Shown piece by piece: positions 53,450 through 61,505 of a stretch of DNA of 64,000 nt (positions are counted from its first letter, which is position 1; each line of letters begins with the position of its first letter). A model generated the notes under the pieces. It did not search any database, was not told the origin of the DNA, and saw only the letters and a program-made list of their open reading frames with translations. The stretch is taken from NCBI GenBank assembly GCA_964418695.1, contig CAYQMN010000013.1, forward strand, positions 32,126 through 96,125. Direction: 5' to 3'. This stretch comes from Prado023 sp964418695 (GTDB lineage: Bacteria; Actinomycetota; Actinomycetes; S36-B12; CAIYMF01). The translations under genes and the position numbers were made by a program.

Positions 53450-55471
53450 ATGGCCGATCAGGCGAGCGCCCGCCCGGCCGAGGGCGGCGCGCGCGGGGCC
53501 AAGGACAAGCCCTGGATGATGCGCACGTACGCCGGGCATTCGTCGGCTGCGGCCTCGAACGCGCTGTTCCGGCGCAACCTGGAGAAGGGCCAGACCGGCC
53601 TGTCGGTGGCCTTCGACCTGCCGACCCAGACCGGCTACGACCCCGACGCCGAGCTGGCCCGCGGCGAGGTCGGCAAGGTCGGCGTGCCGATCAGCCACAT
53701 CGGCGACATGCGCGCCCTGCTGGCCGAGATTCCGCTGGACCGGATGAACACCTCGATGACGATCAACGCCACCGCGATGTACCTGCTCGCGCTGTACGTG
53801 GCGGTCGCCGAGGAGAGCGACGTGCCCCACGCGGCGCTGTCGGGCACCACGCAGAATGACATCATCAAGGAGTACCTGTCGCGGGGGACCTACGTGTTCC
53901 CGCCGGAGCCGAGCCTGCGGCTGATCACCGACATGATCGCGTGGACCGTCACCGAGAGCCCGAAGTGGAACCCGATCAACATCTGCAGCTACCACCTGCA
54001 GGAGGCCGGGGCCACGCCGGTGCAGGAGATCGCGTTCGCGATGGCGACGGCGATCGCGGTGCTGGACGCGGTGCGCGACTCCGGGCAGGTGCCGCCGGAG
54101 CGGTTCGGCGACGTGGTCGGGCGCATCTCGTTCTTCGTGAACGCGGGCGTCCGGTTCGTCGAGGAGATGTGCAAGATGCGCGCGTTCGTCCAGCTCTGGG
54201 ACGAGCTGACGCTGGAGCGCTACGGGGTGTCCGACGCCCGGCAGCGGCGGTTCCGCTACGGCGTGCAGGTCAACTCGCTGGGCCTGACCGAGGCGCAGCC
54301 GGAGAACAACGTCCAGCGGATCGTGCTGGAGATGCTGGGCGTGACCCTCTCCAAGGACGCGCGCGCCCGCGCGATCCAGCTGCCCGCGTGGAACGAGGCG
54401 CTGGGCCTGCCGCGGCCGTGGGACCAGCAGTGGTCGCTGCGCATCCAGCAGGTGCTGGCCTACGAGTCCGACCTGCTGGAGTACCCCGACCTGTTCACCG
54501 GCTCCGTGGTCGTCGAAGGGCGCACGGCCGAGCTGGTCGAGCAGGCCCGCGAGGAGCTCGGGCGCATCCAGGCCCTCGGCGGGGCGGTCGCCGCGGTCGA
54601 GTCGGGATACATGAAGTCCGCGCTGGTCGCCGCGCACGCCGCCCGCCGCGGCCGGGTGGAGTCCGGCGAGGACGTCGTGGTCGGCGTCAACAAGTTCGCC
54701 TCCTCGGAGCCCAATCCCCTGCTGGCCGACCTGGACACGGCGATCGAGGTCATCGACCCGGCGGTCGAGCAGGCCGCGGCGGAGGCCGTGCGCCTGTGGC
54801 GGGCCGAGCGCGACGACGTGCGTGCGAAGGCGGCCCTGGAGGCGCTTGCCGACGCCGCGCGTACCACCGAGAACCTGATGACCGCGTCGCTGGAGTGCGC
54901 GCGGGCCGGGGTCACGGTCGGGGAGTGGTCGCAGGTGCTGCGCGAGGTGTTCGGCGAGTTCCGCGCACCGACCGGCGTGGCCGGGGTGACCGGTGCGAGC
55001 GCGGGCAGCCAGGCGCTGGCCCGGGTGCGCGAGCTGGTCGCCCAGACCGGCGAGGAGCTGGGCGGTCACCTGCGCTTCCTCGTGGGCAAGCCTGGCCTGG
55101 ACGGGCACTCCAACGGCGCCGAGCAGATCGCCGTGCGCGCCCGCGACGTCGGCTTCGAGGTCATCTACCAGGGCATCCGGCTGACCCCCGCGCAGATCGT
55201 CGCGGCTGCGATCGCCGAGGACGTGCACGTCGTGGGGCTCTCGATCCTGTCCGGGTCGCACCTGGTCGCGGTGCCCGAGGTGCTGTCCGGCCTGCGCGCG
55301 GCGGGGCTCTCGGACGTGTCGGTCGTGGTCGGCGGGATCATCCCCGAGTCCGACGCGGCCGAGCTGATCGCCCAGGGCGTCTCGGCGGTGTTTACGCCCA
55401 AGGACTACGACGCCAACGAGGTGATGACCCGGGTCGTGCAGACGATCCGGGACGCCCATCACCTGGACTGA
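53450..55471 (+). CDS. Ethylmalonyl-CoA mutase-type (MeaA/Ecm) B12-dependent acyl-CoA mutase
   Basis: A 673-residue mutase with both domains in one chain. The barrel has TYAGHSSAAASNALFRRNLEKGQ, DLPTQTGYDPDAELARGEVGKVGVP and TTQNDIIKEYLSRGTYVFPP; the cobalamin domain (about 540-670) has the base-off motif DGHSNG (D551, H553, G556). The signature and length match the ethylmalonyl-CoA/MeaA branch more than methylmalonyl-CoA or isobutyryl-CoA mutases. It would act in the ethylmalonyl-CoA pathway or in related extender-unit supply; crotonyl-CoA carboxylase/reductase is not in the window. Methylmalonyl-type activity remains possible. Confidence 0.88.
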   Translation: MADQASARPAEGGARGAKDKPWMMRTYAGHSSAAASNALFRRNLEKGQTGLSVAFDLPTQTGYDPDAELARGEVGKVGVPISHIGDMRALLAEIPLDRMNTSMTINATAMYLLALYVAVAEESDVPHAALSGTTQNDIIKEYLSRGTYVFPPEPSLRLITDMIAWTVTESPKWNPINICSYHLQEAGATPVQEIAFAMATAIAVLDAVRDSGQVPPERFGDVVGRISFFVNAGVRFVEEMCKMRAFVQLWDELTLERYGVSDARQRRFRYGVQVNSLGLTEAQPENNVQRIVLEMLGVTLSKDARARAIQLPAWNEALGLPRPWDQQWSLRIQQVLAYESDLLEYPDLFTGSVVVEGRTAELVEQAREELGRIQALGGAVAAVESGYMKSALVAAHAARRGRVESGEDVVVGVNKFASSEPNPLLADLDTAIEVIDPAVEQAAAEAVRLWRAERDDVRAKAALEALADAARTTENLMTASLECARAGVTVGEWSQVLREVFGEFRAPTGVAGVTGASAGSQALARVRELVAQTGEELGGHLRFLVGKPGLDGHSNGAEQIAVRARDVGFEVIYQGIRLTPAQIVAAAIAEDVHVVGLSILSGSHLVAVPEVLSGLRAAGLSDVSVVVGGIIPESDAAELIAQGVSAVFTPKDYDANEVMTRVVQTIRDAHHLD

Positions 55472-55483
55472 GCACCGACTGCT

Positions 55484-55536
55484 GGAGTTGGTAGTGGATT
55501 CGGCCCACTGAGTTGGCCGAATCCACTACCAACTCC
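55484..55536. terminator. Perfect 22-bp palindrome between convergent genes
   Basis: Arms 55484-55505 and 55515-55536 are perfect complements (GGAGTTGGTAGTGGATTCGG...) around the loop CACTGAGTT. It lies between the ends of the mutase gene and the LURP-one gene; bidirectional terminator or a dispersed palindromic element. It is AT-richer than its surroundings. Confidence 0.75.
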
Positions 55537-55558
55537 CGGCTGCTGCCGCGCAGGGGCG

Positions 55559-56131
55559 TCAGCCCCGCGACATCTCGTCGATGCAGGCGGTGATCGCCAG
55601 GATCAGGATCTCGTTCTGCCCGGGCTTGATCTCGACGCCGTAGGTATCGCGGATCCGGAACCAGCGCTTGGAGATCTCGGCGATCTTCCCGCCGTCGGAC
55701 TCGATCTCGAACTCGTGGTCGACGATGTTGCCCTGCGCCTTGAGCACGGCACCGCCGGCCAGCTCGATCGTGTACCGCTCGCGCAGCGGCGTGATCATCG
55801 CCTTCTTGACGTGCGCGACGGTCGCGCCGCTCGGGTCCTCGATCTCCATGACCTCGCGCACCCGGATCGGCCGCTCCTGGATGCGCAGCAGCTCGCGACC
55901 CGAGGCGTCCTCGAAGCCGATGGTCGTGCGCAGGCGCATCGCCTTGCCGTTCACCCTGTAGGCCCGACGGCCCGACTCGTCCTCGATCCAGGAGTCGTCC
56001 CCGATCGAGATCAGCTTCTCGCGCATCCGGTAGCGCACTGCATTGCCGCCGATCCCGAAGGCCTGCCGCTCCTCGCGGCGGTCCTCCCGCCGGTCCTCGC
56101 GACGGTCCGCCCGACGCTCACGTCCCCGCAT
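55559..56131 (-). CDS. LURP-one-related (YxjI-like) protein
   Basis: A 190-residue beta-barrel protein of the LURP-one/Tubby-like C-terminal fold. The first 22 residues are very basic with RREDRREDRREERQ, and then come paired strands like YRMREKLISIGDDSWIEDESGRRAYRVNG and VAHVKKAMITPLRERYTIEL. The function of bacterial members is unknown; phospholipid binding has been suggested for the fold. The ATG at 56131 has a GAAGGAGC site six bases upstream, which decides against the earlier codon at 56185. Confidence 0.85.
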   Translation of the reverse strand: MRGRERRADRREDRREDRREERQAFGIGGNAVRYRMREKLISIGDDSWIEDESGRRAYRVNGKAMRLRTTIGFEDASGRELLRIQERPIRVREVMEIEDPSGATVAHVKKAMITPLRERYTIELAGGAVLKAQGNIVDHEFEIESDGGKIAEISKRWFRIRDTYGVEIKPGQNEILILAITACIDEMSRG

Positions 56132-56372
56132 TGGTGCTCCTTCGCTCGTGTGGATGCCCGCCACGCTAGCGCGCGGGGAGGGCACATGAGCGGACGCGCA
56201 GAGCGGGCAGGTGGGCGGTCGCTTGCGCAGCCGGGATCACGGCTCGACGGTGCCCGTGCTGGCTTCGGATTGACTCGTGTTCAGCCGCGGGCTTCAATCG
56301 CCGCAGTGGCGTCCGTCACATTGCGTTCAGTGAGGGGCTGCTCCGGCAGCCACCGGTGGGGAAGGGAGCACC

Positions 56373-58382
56373 ATGAGCGGCGATCCCAGTACCGCGATGG
56401 ACTACTCGCAACCGACGGGCACGTCGTTGAGAGTGCGGGTCCAGAAGTTCGGCACGTTCCTGTCGAACATGATCATGCCCAACATCGCGGCGATCATCGC
56501 CTGGGGCATCATCACGATGTTCTTCATCCCGGACGGCTTCACGCCGAACGCGAAGATCTCCACCATCGTCGACCCGACGATCTACTACCTGCTGCCGATC
56601 CTGATCGCCTACACCGGCGGCCGCATGGTCTACGGGGTGCGCGGCGGCGTGGTCGGCGGCTTCTCCGTCATCGGCGTGATCATGGCCACGAGCAGCCCGA
56701 TCTTCATCGGCGAGCGGTCCGGCTCCCCGATGTTCCTGGGCGCCATGATCATGGGCCCGCTGACGGCGTACATCATGAAGCGGCTGGACGGCGTGTGGAC
56801 CGGTCGGATCAAGCCGGGCTTCGAGATGCTGGTCGACAACTTCTCGGCCGGCATCCTCGGCGCGCTGATGGCGATCGCCGGCATGTTCCTGCTGGCTCCG
56901 CCCCTGTACTGGGCCATCGACCGCCTCGGCGACGCGGTGGAGTTCCTGGTCAACAACCAGCTGCTGCCACTCACGTCGATCTTCATCGAGCCGGCGAAGG
57001 TGCTGTTCCTCAACAACGCCATCAACCACGGCGTGCTGACCCCGTTGGGCATCCAGGAGGCGCAGGAGACCGGCAAGTCCGTGCTGTTCCTGCTGGAGGC
57101 CAACCCCGCCGCCGGCCTCGGTCTGCTGATGGCCTACACGTTCTTCGGCAAGGGCACAGCTCGGGCCACCGCCCCGGGTGCGGCGATCATCCACTTCCTC
57201 GGCGGCATCCACGAGGTGTACTTCCCGTACGTGCTGATGAAGCCGCGCCTCATCGTGGCGATGATCGCCGGCGGCATGACGCAGGTGTTCATCAACGTCA
57301 GCTTCAGCACCGGCCTGCGTGCCCCCGCGGCTCCCGGCTCAATCTTCGCGGTCTACGCCCAGACGGCCACGGACAGCTATCTGGGCGTGACGCTGTCGGT
57401 GATAGGTGGCGCCACGGTCAGCTTCGTGCTGGCCGCGCTCCTGCTCAAGACGGACAAGAGCGACTGGGCCGAGGGCGATCTCGAGGTCGCCACCCAGAGC
57501 ATGGTCGCGATGAAGGGCAAGGAGTCCATCGCGTCCTCGATGGTGAAGGGCTCCGGCCAGGCCCACACGGGTCCGATCCGCAACATCGTGTTCGCCTGCG
57601 ACGCGGGCATGGGCTCGTCGGCGATGGGCGCCTCGGTGCTGCGCAAGAAGATCAAGGACGCAGGGCACGACGACGTCACGGTGGTGAACCGGGCGATCGC
57701 CAATCTCGACGACTCGTGGGATCTGGTGGTCACCCACCAGGATCTGGCGGGCCGCGCGTTCCCGCCCACCCCGTCGGCGGTGCACGTCACGGTCGACAAC
57801 TTCATGGCCAGCCCGAAGTACGAAGACGTGGTGGCGATGGTCGACGCGGCCAACCGGGTTCCGGACGCCGCGGACAGGGCGGTGGCGACGGGCGCCGGGG
57901 CGGCCGCGGCGGGCCAGGCGGTCGACCGGGCCGCGGGTCTGCGCGCGCTGCTGCCCGACGAGGCGATCGTCCTGGAGGGGACCGCACGGACCCGCGACGA
58001 CGCGATCGACGAGGCCGGTCGGCTCCTGGTGGCCAGCGGCGCGGTGGACGACGCCTACATCGCGGCCATGCACGCCCGGGAGGAGTCGATCTCGACCTAC
58101 GTCGGCAACGGGCTGGCGATCCCGCATGGGACGAACGAGGCCAAGCAGTCGATCCGGCGGACCGGGTTGTCGTTCATCCGCTACCCGGACGGGATCGACT
58201 GGAACGGCGACGGGCAGCTGGCCCACTTCGCGGTCGGCATCGCCGGCGCCGGCGACGACCATCTCGCCCTGCTGGGCAGCATCGCCCACGTGTTCCTCGA
58301 CGACGAGAAGGTGGCGGCGCTGTGGGGGGCCCAATCGAAGTCGGAGGTGACGCAGGTGCTGGACAGCGTCCAGCTGACCTGA
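56373..58382 (+). CDS. mtlA: PTS mannitol-type permease, fused EIICBA
   Basis: A 669-residue mannitol-specific PTS transporter with all three parts. IIC (1-370) has about 8 membrane segments and GGIHEVYFPYVLMKPRLI; IIB carries the phospho-Cys409 in FACDAGMGSSAMG; IIA carries the phospho-His585 in GNGLAIPHGTNEAK. It imports and phosphorylates mannitol at the cost of PEP. The domain order is that of E. coli MtlA; mtlD, a regulator and HPr are not nearby. A GGAAGGGAGC site precedes the ATG. A nested terminator hairpin follows. Confidence 0.93.
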   Translation: MSGDPSTAMDYSQPTGTSLRVRVQKFGTFLSNMIMPNIAAIIAWGIITMFFIPDGFTPNAKISTIVDPTIYYLLPILIAYTGGRMVYGVRGGVVGGFSVIGVIMATSSPIFIGERSGSPMFLGAMIMGPLTAYIMKRLDGVWTGRIKPGFEMLVDNFSAGILGALMAIAGMFLLAPPLYWAIDRLGDAVEFLVNNQLLPLTSIFIEPAKVLFLNNAINHGVLTPLGIQEAQETGKSVLFLLEANPAAGLGLLMAYTFFGKGTARATAPGAAIIHFLGGIHEVYFPYVLMKPRLIVAMIAGGMTQVFINVSFSTGLRAPAAPGSIFAVYAQTATDSYLGVTLSVIGGATVSFVLAALLLKTDKSDWAEGDLEVATQSMVAMKGKESIASSMVKGSGQAHTGPIRNIVFACDAGMGSSAMGASVLRKKIKDAGHDDVTVVNRAIANLDDSWDLVVTHQDLAGRAFPPTPSAVHVTVDNFMASPKYEDVVAMVDAANRVPDAADRAVATGAGAAAAGQAVDRAAGLRALLPDEAIVLEGTARTRDDAIDEAGRLLVASGAVDDAYIAAMHAREESISTYVGNGLAIPHGTNEAKQSIRRTGLSFIRYPDGIDWNGDGQLAHFAVGIAGAGDDHLALLGSIAHVFLDDEKVAALWGAQSKSEVTQVLDSVQLT

Positions 58383-58399
58383 CGCCCGAGCGCCCCACG

Positions 58400-58450
58400 C
58401 GCAGGGGCCCGCGCTGGTCTCGCCCCTCCAGACCGGCGCAGGCCCCTGCC
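58400..58450. terminator. Bidirectional terminator after mtlA
   Basis: GCAGGGGCC (58401-58409) pairs with GGCCCCTGC (58441-58449); inside, GGTCT pairs with AGACC. It lies between the convergent mtlA and nucS. Confidence 0.7.
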
Positions 58451-58511
58451 TGCGTCCGCCGGGTCGGTCCGGGCAGGTCGACTCGGCAGACTCCAGCGCC
58501 TCGCCGACCGT

Positions 58512-59186
58512 TCAGAACAGGCGGTCCTCGGCGCGGTCCAGGCCGCGCAGCACGTCGTAGTCCACGACCACGCAGCGGATCCCGCGGTCCTCGGCGAGGG
58601 TCCGGGCCTGAGGCTTGATCTCCTGGGCGGCGAACACGCCGGCCACGGGGGCGAGGTGGGGATCGCGGTTGAGCAGCTCGAGGTAGCGCGTGAGCTGCTC
58701 GACCCCGTCGATCTCGCCGCGGCGCTTGATCTCGACGGCGACCGAGGCGCCCAGGCCGTCGCGCAGGAGCAGGTCGACCGGCCCGATCGCCGTCATGTAC
58801 TCGCGACGCACGAGCTGCCAGCCCTCGCCGAACACGCCCGGCTGGTCGGCCAGCAGCGCCTGCAGGTGCGCCTCGACACCGTCCTTGACCAGTCCGGGAT
58901 CGACGCCCAGCTCGTGGCTCGAGTCGTGGTGGACCGCGGCGATGGTGATGATGAGCTGCTCGCCGGACTTGTTGGTGACCGTCCAGGTGCCGACGCCGTC
59001 CTCGTCGACCACCTCGGCGATCGTGCACGGCGGAGTCATCCAGTTCAGCGGCTTGTAGGCGCGGTCGTCGGCGTGCACCGAGACAGAGCCGTCGGCCTTG
59101 GTGAGGATCAGCCGGGTCGCCAGTGGGAGGTGCGCGGACAGCCGACCCACGTAGTCCACCGAGCAGTCGGCCACCAGCAAGCGCAC
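58512..59186 (-). CDS. nucS: Mismatch-specific endonuclease NucS (EndoMS)
   Basis: A 224-residue NucS, the enzyme of the MutS-free mismatch repair in actinobacteria and archaea. The N-terminal DNA-binding domain starts VRLLVADCSVDYVGRLSAHLP; the C-terminal nuclease domain has GPVDLLLRD...SVAVEIKRRGEIDGVEQLTRYLELL with the catalytic Asp and Glu-x-Lys. The GTG at 59186 lies six bases after a minus-strand TACCCT box. It normally sits downstream of the atp/murA region, as here. It probably works with the beta clamp through its C-terminal residues (EDRLF). Confidence 0.94.
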   Translation of the reverse strand: MRLLVADCSVDYVGRLSAHLPLATRLILTKADGSVSVHADDRAYKPLNWMTPPCTIAEVVDEDGVGTWTVTNKSGEQLIITIAAVHHDSSHELGVDPGLVKDGVEAHLQALLADQPGVFGEGWQLVRREYMTAIGPVDLLLRDGLGASVAVEIKRRGEIDGVEQLTRYLELLNRDPHLAPVAGVFAAQEIKPQARTLAEDRGIRCVVVDYDVLRGLDRAEDRLF

Positions 59187-59192
59187 CGGGCG

Positions 59193-59198
59193 AGGGTA
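59193..59198 (-). promoter_or_regulatory. -10 box, leaderless start of nucS
   Basis: TACCCT on the minus strand, six bases before the GTG at 59186. Confidence 0.5.
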
Positions 59199-59467
59199 CC
59201 CGGCGGCTGCCCAGGCTGCGGGGCGGGATCTGGCCGCACGCGGACGCGGATCGGCCGGATATGGCCGAACGCTGCCCGACTCGCGCAGGTGGCCGTCGGA
59301 GTAGGTCCCCGGCGGTCGCGCACCGCCGGTCGAGCCGGTCGAAGGCCCCCCGCAGGGCCGCCTACGGGGGGATCGCGCCTCAATGTCACACTTGCACAGC
59401 CTGTGTGGAAATGCCCCAGGCATCGGCATTGCTGGGCTCTCCGGCGTGCCCCGGCTAGGAGGATTAC

Positions 59468-61243
59468 ATGGCGATCAGCAAGGTCGGAGTGGTCGGTCTG
59501 GGCACGATGGGCGCGGGAGTCGCGCAGGTCGTCGCGCGTGCGGGGCTGGACGTGATCGGCGTGGAGGTCTCCGACATCGCCGTGGAGGCCGCGCGGGGGC
59601 GGATCGTCGGCTCGCTGGATCGGGCGGTCGCCCGCGAGAAGCTGACCGCCGAGGACCGCGACGCCGCGCTGGCCCGCATCCGGTTCACCACCGACATCAG
59701 CGACCTGGCCGACCGGGAGCTGGCGATCGAGGCGATCCCGGAGGACATGGAGCTCAAGCGCTCGGTCGTCGGCGAGCTGGACAAGATCCTGGACGCCTCG
59801 GCGATCATCGCGACCAACACCTCGAGCTTGTCGGTCACCCAGATCTCGGTGGCCACCAGCCGCCCGGACCGCGTGATCGGCCTGCACTTCTTCAACCCCG
59901 CGCCGGTGCGCCCGTTCGTCGAGCTGGTGCGCACGGTCGTCACCTCGCAGGAGGTCGTCGAGGAGGCCTTGGAGTTCGCCGCGTCGATCGACCGCTCGCC
60001 GGTGGTCGTGGGCGACCGCGCCGGGTTCATCGCCAACGCGCTGCTGTTCGGCTACCTCAACCACGCGGCGGCGATGTACGAGGCGCGCTACGCCTCCCGC
60101 GAGGACATCGACGCGGCGATGCGCCTGGGCTGTGGCTACCCGATGGGACCGCTGGCGCTGCTGGACCTGATCGGCCTGGACACCGCCTACGAGATCCTCG
60201 ACACGATGTACAAGGAGGGCCGCGACCGGCTGCACGCCCCGGCTCCGATCATCAAGCAGATGGTCACCGCGGGGATGAAGGGCCGCAAGAGCGGGCGCGG
60301 CTTCTACACCTACGCGGCGGCCGGCTCCTCGCAGGCGGTCGAGGACGCGGCGACGCCGGCGCCGGCCGGGTCCGGCGAGACGGGGCGCCCGGTGCAGAAG
60401 GTGGGCGTGGTCGGCTCGGGGACGATGGCCACCGGGATCATCGAGGTGTTCGCCAAGTCCGGGTTCGAGACGGTGTTCGTCGCGCGTTCGCCGGAGAAGG
60501 TCGCCGCCGTGCAGGGGGTGCTGGGCCGTTCGCTGGCCAAGGGCGTGCAGCGCGGCAAGCTCACCGAGGATGCCGCGAGCGCCGCGCAGGCGCTGGTCAC
60601 CGGCACCACGGAGCTGGCCGATCTGGCCGACGTGGACATGGTCGTCGAGGCGGTCGTGGAGGAGATCGGGGTCAAGACCGCCTTGTTCGCCAACCTCGAC
60701 CGGATCTGCAAGCCGGGCGCGGTGCTGGCCACCACGACCTCGAGCCTGCCGGTGATCGAGATGGCCGCCGCGACCAGCCGCCCCGACGACGTGGTCGGCA
60801 TGCACTTCTTCAACCCCGCGGCGATCATGCGCCTGGTGGAGGTGGTGGCGCATGTGTCGACTGCGCCAGATGTCGTCGCCACGGTCTCGGAGGTCTGCCG
60901 GCGCACCGGCAAGCACGCCGTGCACTGCGGGGACCGCGCTGGGTTCATCGTGAACGCCCTGCTGTTCCCGTACCTGAACGACGCGGTCCGGATGCTGTCG
61001 GCGAACTACGCGACGGCCGACGAGATCGACCGCGCGATGAAGGAGGGCTGCGGGCTGCCGATGGGTCCGTTCGAGCTGCTCGACGTGGTCGGCAACGACG
61101 TGTCGCTGGCGATCCAGAACACCCTGTACCGCGAGTTCCGCGAGCCCGGGTTCGCCCCCGCGCCGATGCTGGAGCACCTGGTCGCGGCCGGATACCTGGG
61201 CCGCAAGACCGGCCGAGGGTTCCGCACGTACGCCCGCCGCTAG
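59468..61243 (+). CDS. Tandem-fused 3-hydroxyacyl-CoA dehydrogenase (two complete modules)
   Basis: A 591-residue protein made of two full HbdA-like units in one chain. Unit 1 (about 1-285) has VGLGTMGAGVAQ, GLHFFNPAPVRPF and GCGYPMGPLALLDLIGLD; unit 2 (about 310-591) has VGSGTMATGIIE, GMHFFNPAAIMRL and GCGLPMGPFELLDVVGND. Both keep the NAD loop and the catalytic His. An Ala/Gly/Thr linker joins them. It could work as a pseudo-dimer with two substrate specificities. AGGAGG site before the ATG. It is the second such enzyme in the window; a terminator hairpin follows. Confidence 0.9.
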   Translation: MAISKVGVVGLGTMGAGVAQVVARAGLDVIGVEVSDIAVEAARGRIVGSLDRAVAREKLTAEDRDAALARIRFTTDISDLADRELAIEAIPEDMELKRSVVGELDKILDASAIIATNTSSLSVTQISVATSRPDRVIGLHFFNPAPVRPFVELVRTVVTSQEVVEEALEFAASIDRSPVVVGDRAGFIANALLFGYLNHAAAMYEARYASREDIDAAMRLGCGYPMGPLALLDLIGLDTAYEILDTMYKEGRDRLHAPAPIIKQMVTAGMKGRKSGRGFYTYAAAGSSQAVEDAATPAPAGSGETGRPVQKVGVVGSGTMATGIIEVFAKSGFETVFVARSPEKVAAVQGVLGRSLAKGVQRGKLTEDAASAAQALVTGTTELADLADVDMVVEAVVEEIGVKTALFANLDRICKPGAVLATTTSSLPVIEMAAATSRPDDVVGMHFFNPAAIMRLVEVVAHVSTAPDVVATVSEVCRRTGKHAVHCGDRAGFIVNALLFPYLNDAVRMLSANYATADEIDRAMKEGCGLPMGPFELLDVVGNDVSLAIQNTLYREFREPGFAPAPMLEHLVAAGYLGRKTGRGFRTYARR

Positions 61244-61256
61244 GGGAGTCGCGCTA

Positions 61257-61298
61257 CGAAGGCGCCGCCGGCCGGAGCCTCGGTCGGCGGCGCCTTCG
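61257..61298 (+). terminator. Hairpin terminator
   Basis: CGAAGGCGCCGCCG/CGGCGGCGCCTTCG arms of 14 bp with a 14-base loop, 13 bases after the fused dehydrogenase. Confidence 0.85.
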
Positions 61299-61505
61299 CG
61301 TGCTGGCTATCCCGTCATAGCGGGCAGCGATGCGCGCAACCCTCCTCGGAGGCCTCCGGTCGCCTCATCCACATGGGCAGTCAACGCGGGACGCCAATTC
61401 CCGATGCATCAGCGGCGCTGAGCGCTAGACTCGCCGGTCAGTACTCGATCGGGACCGGTAGGTCCAGTCCCTGCTGCGCTCTGGACTCCTGAACACGGAG
61501 GAACC

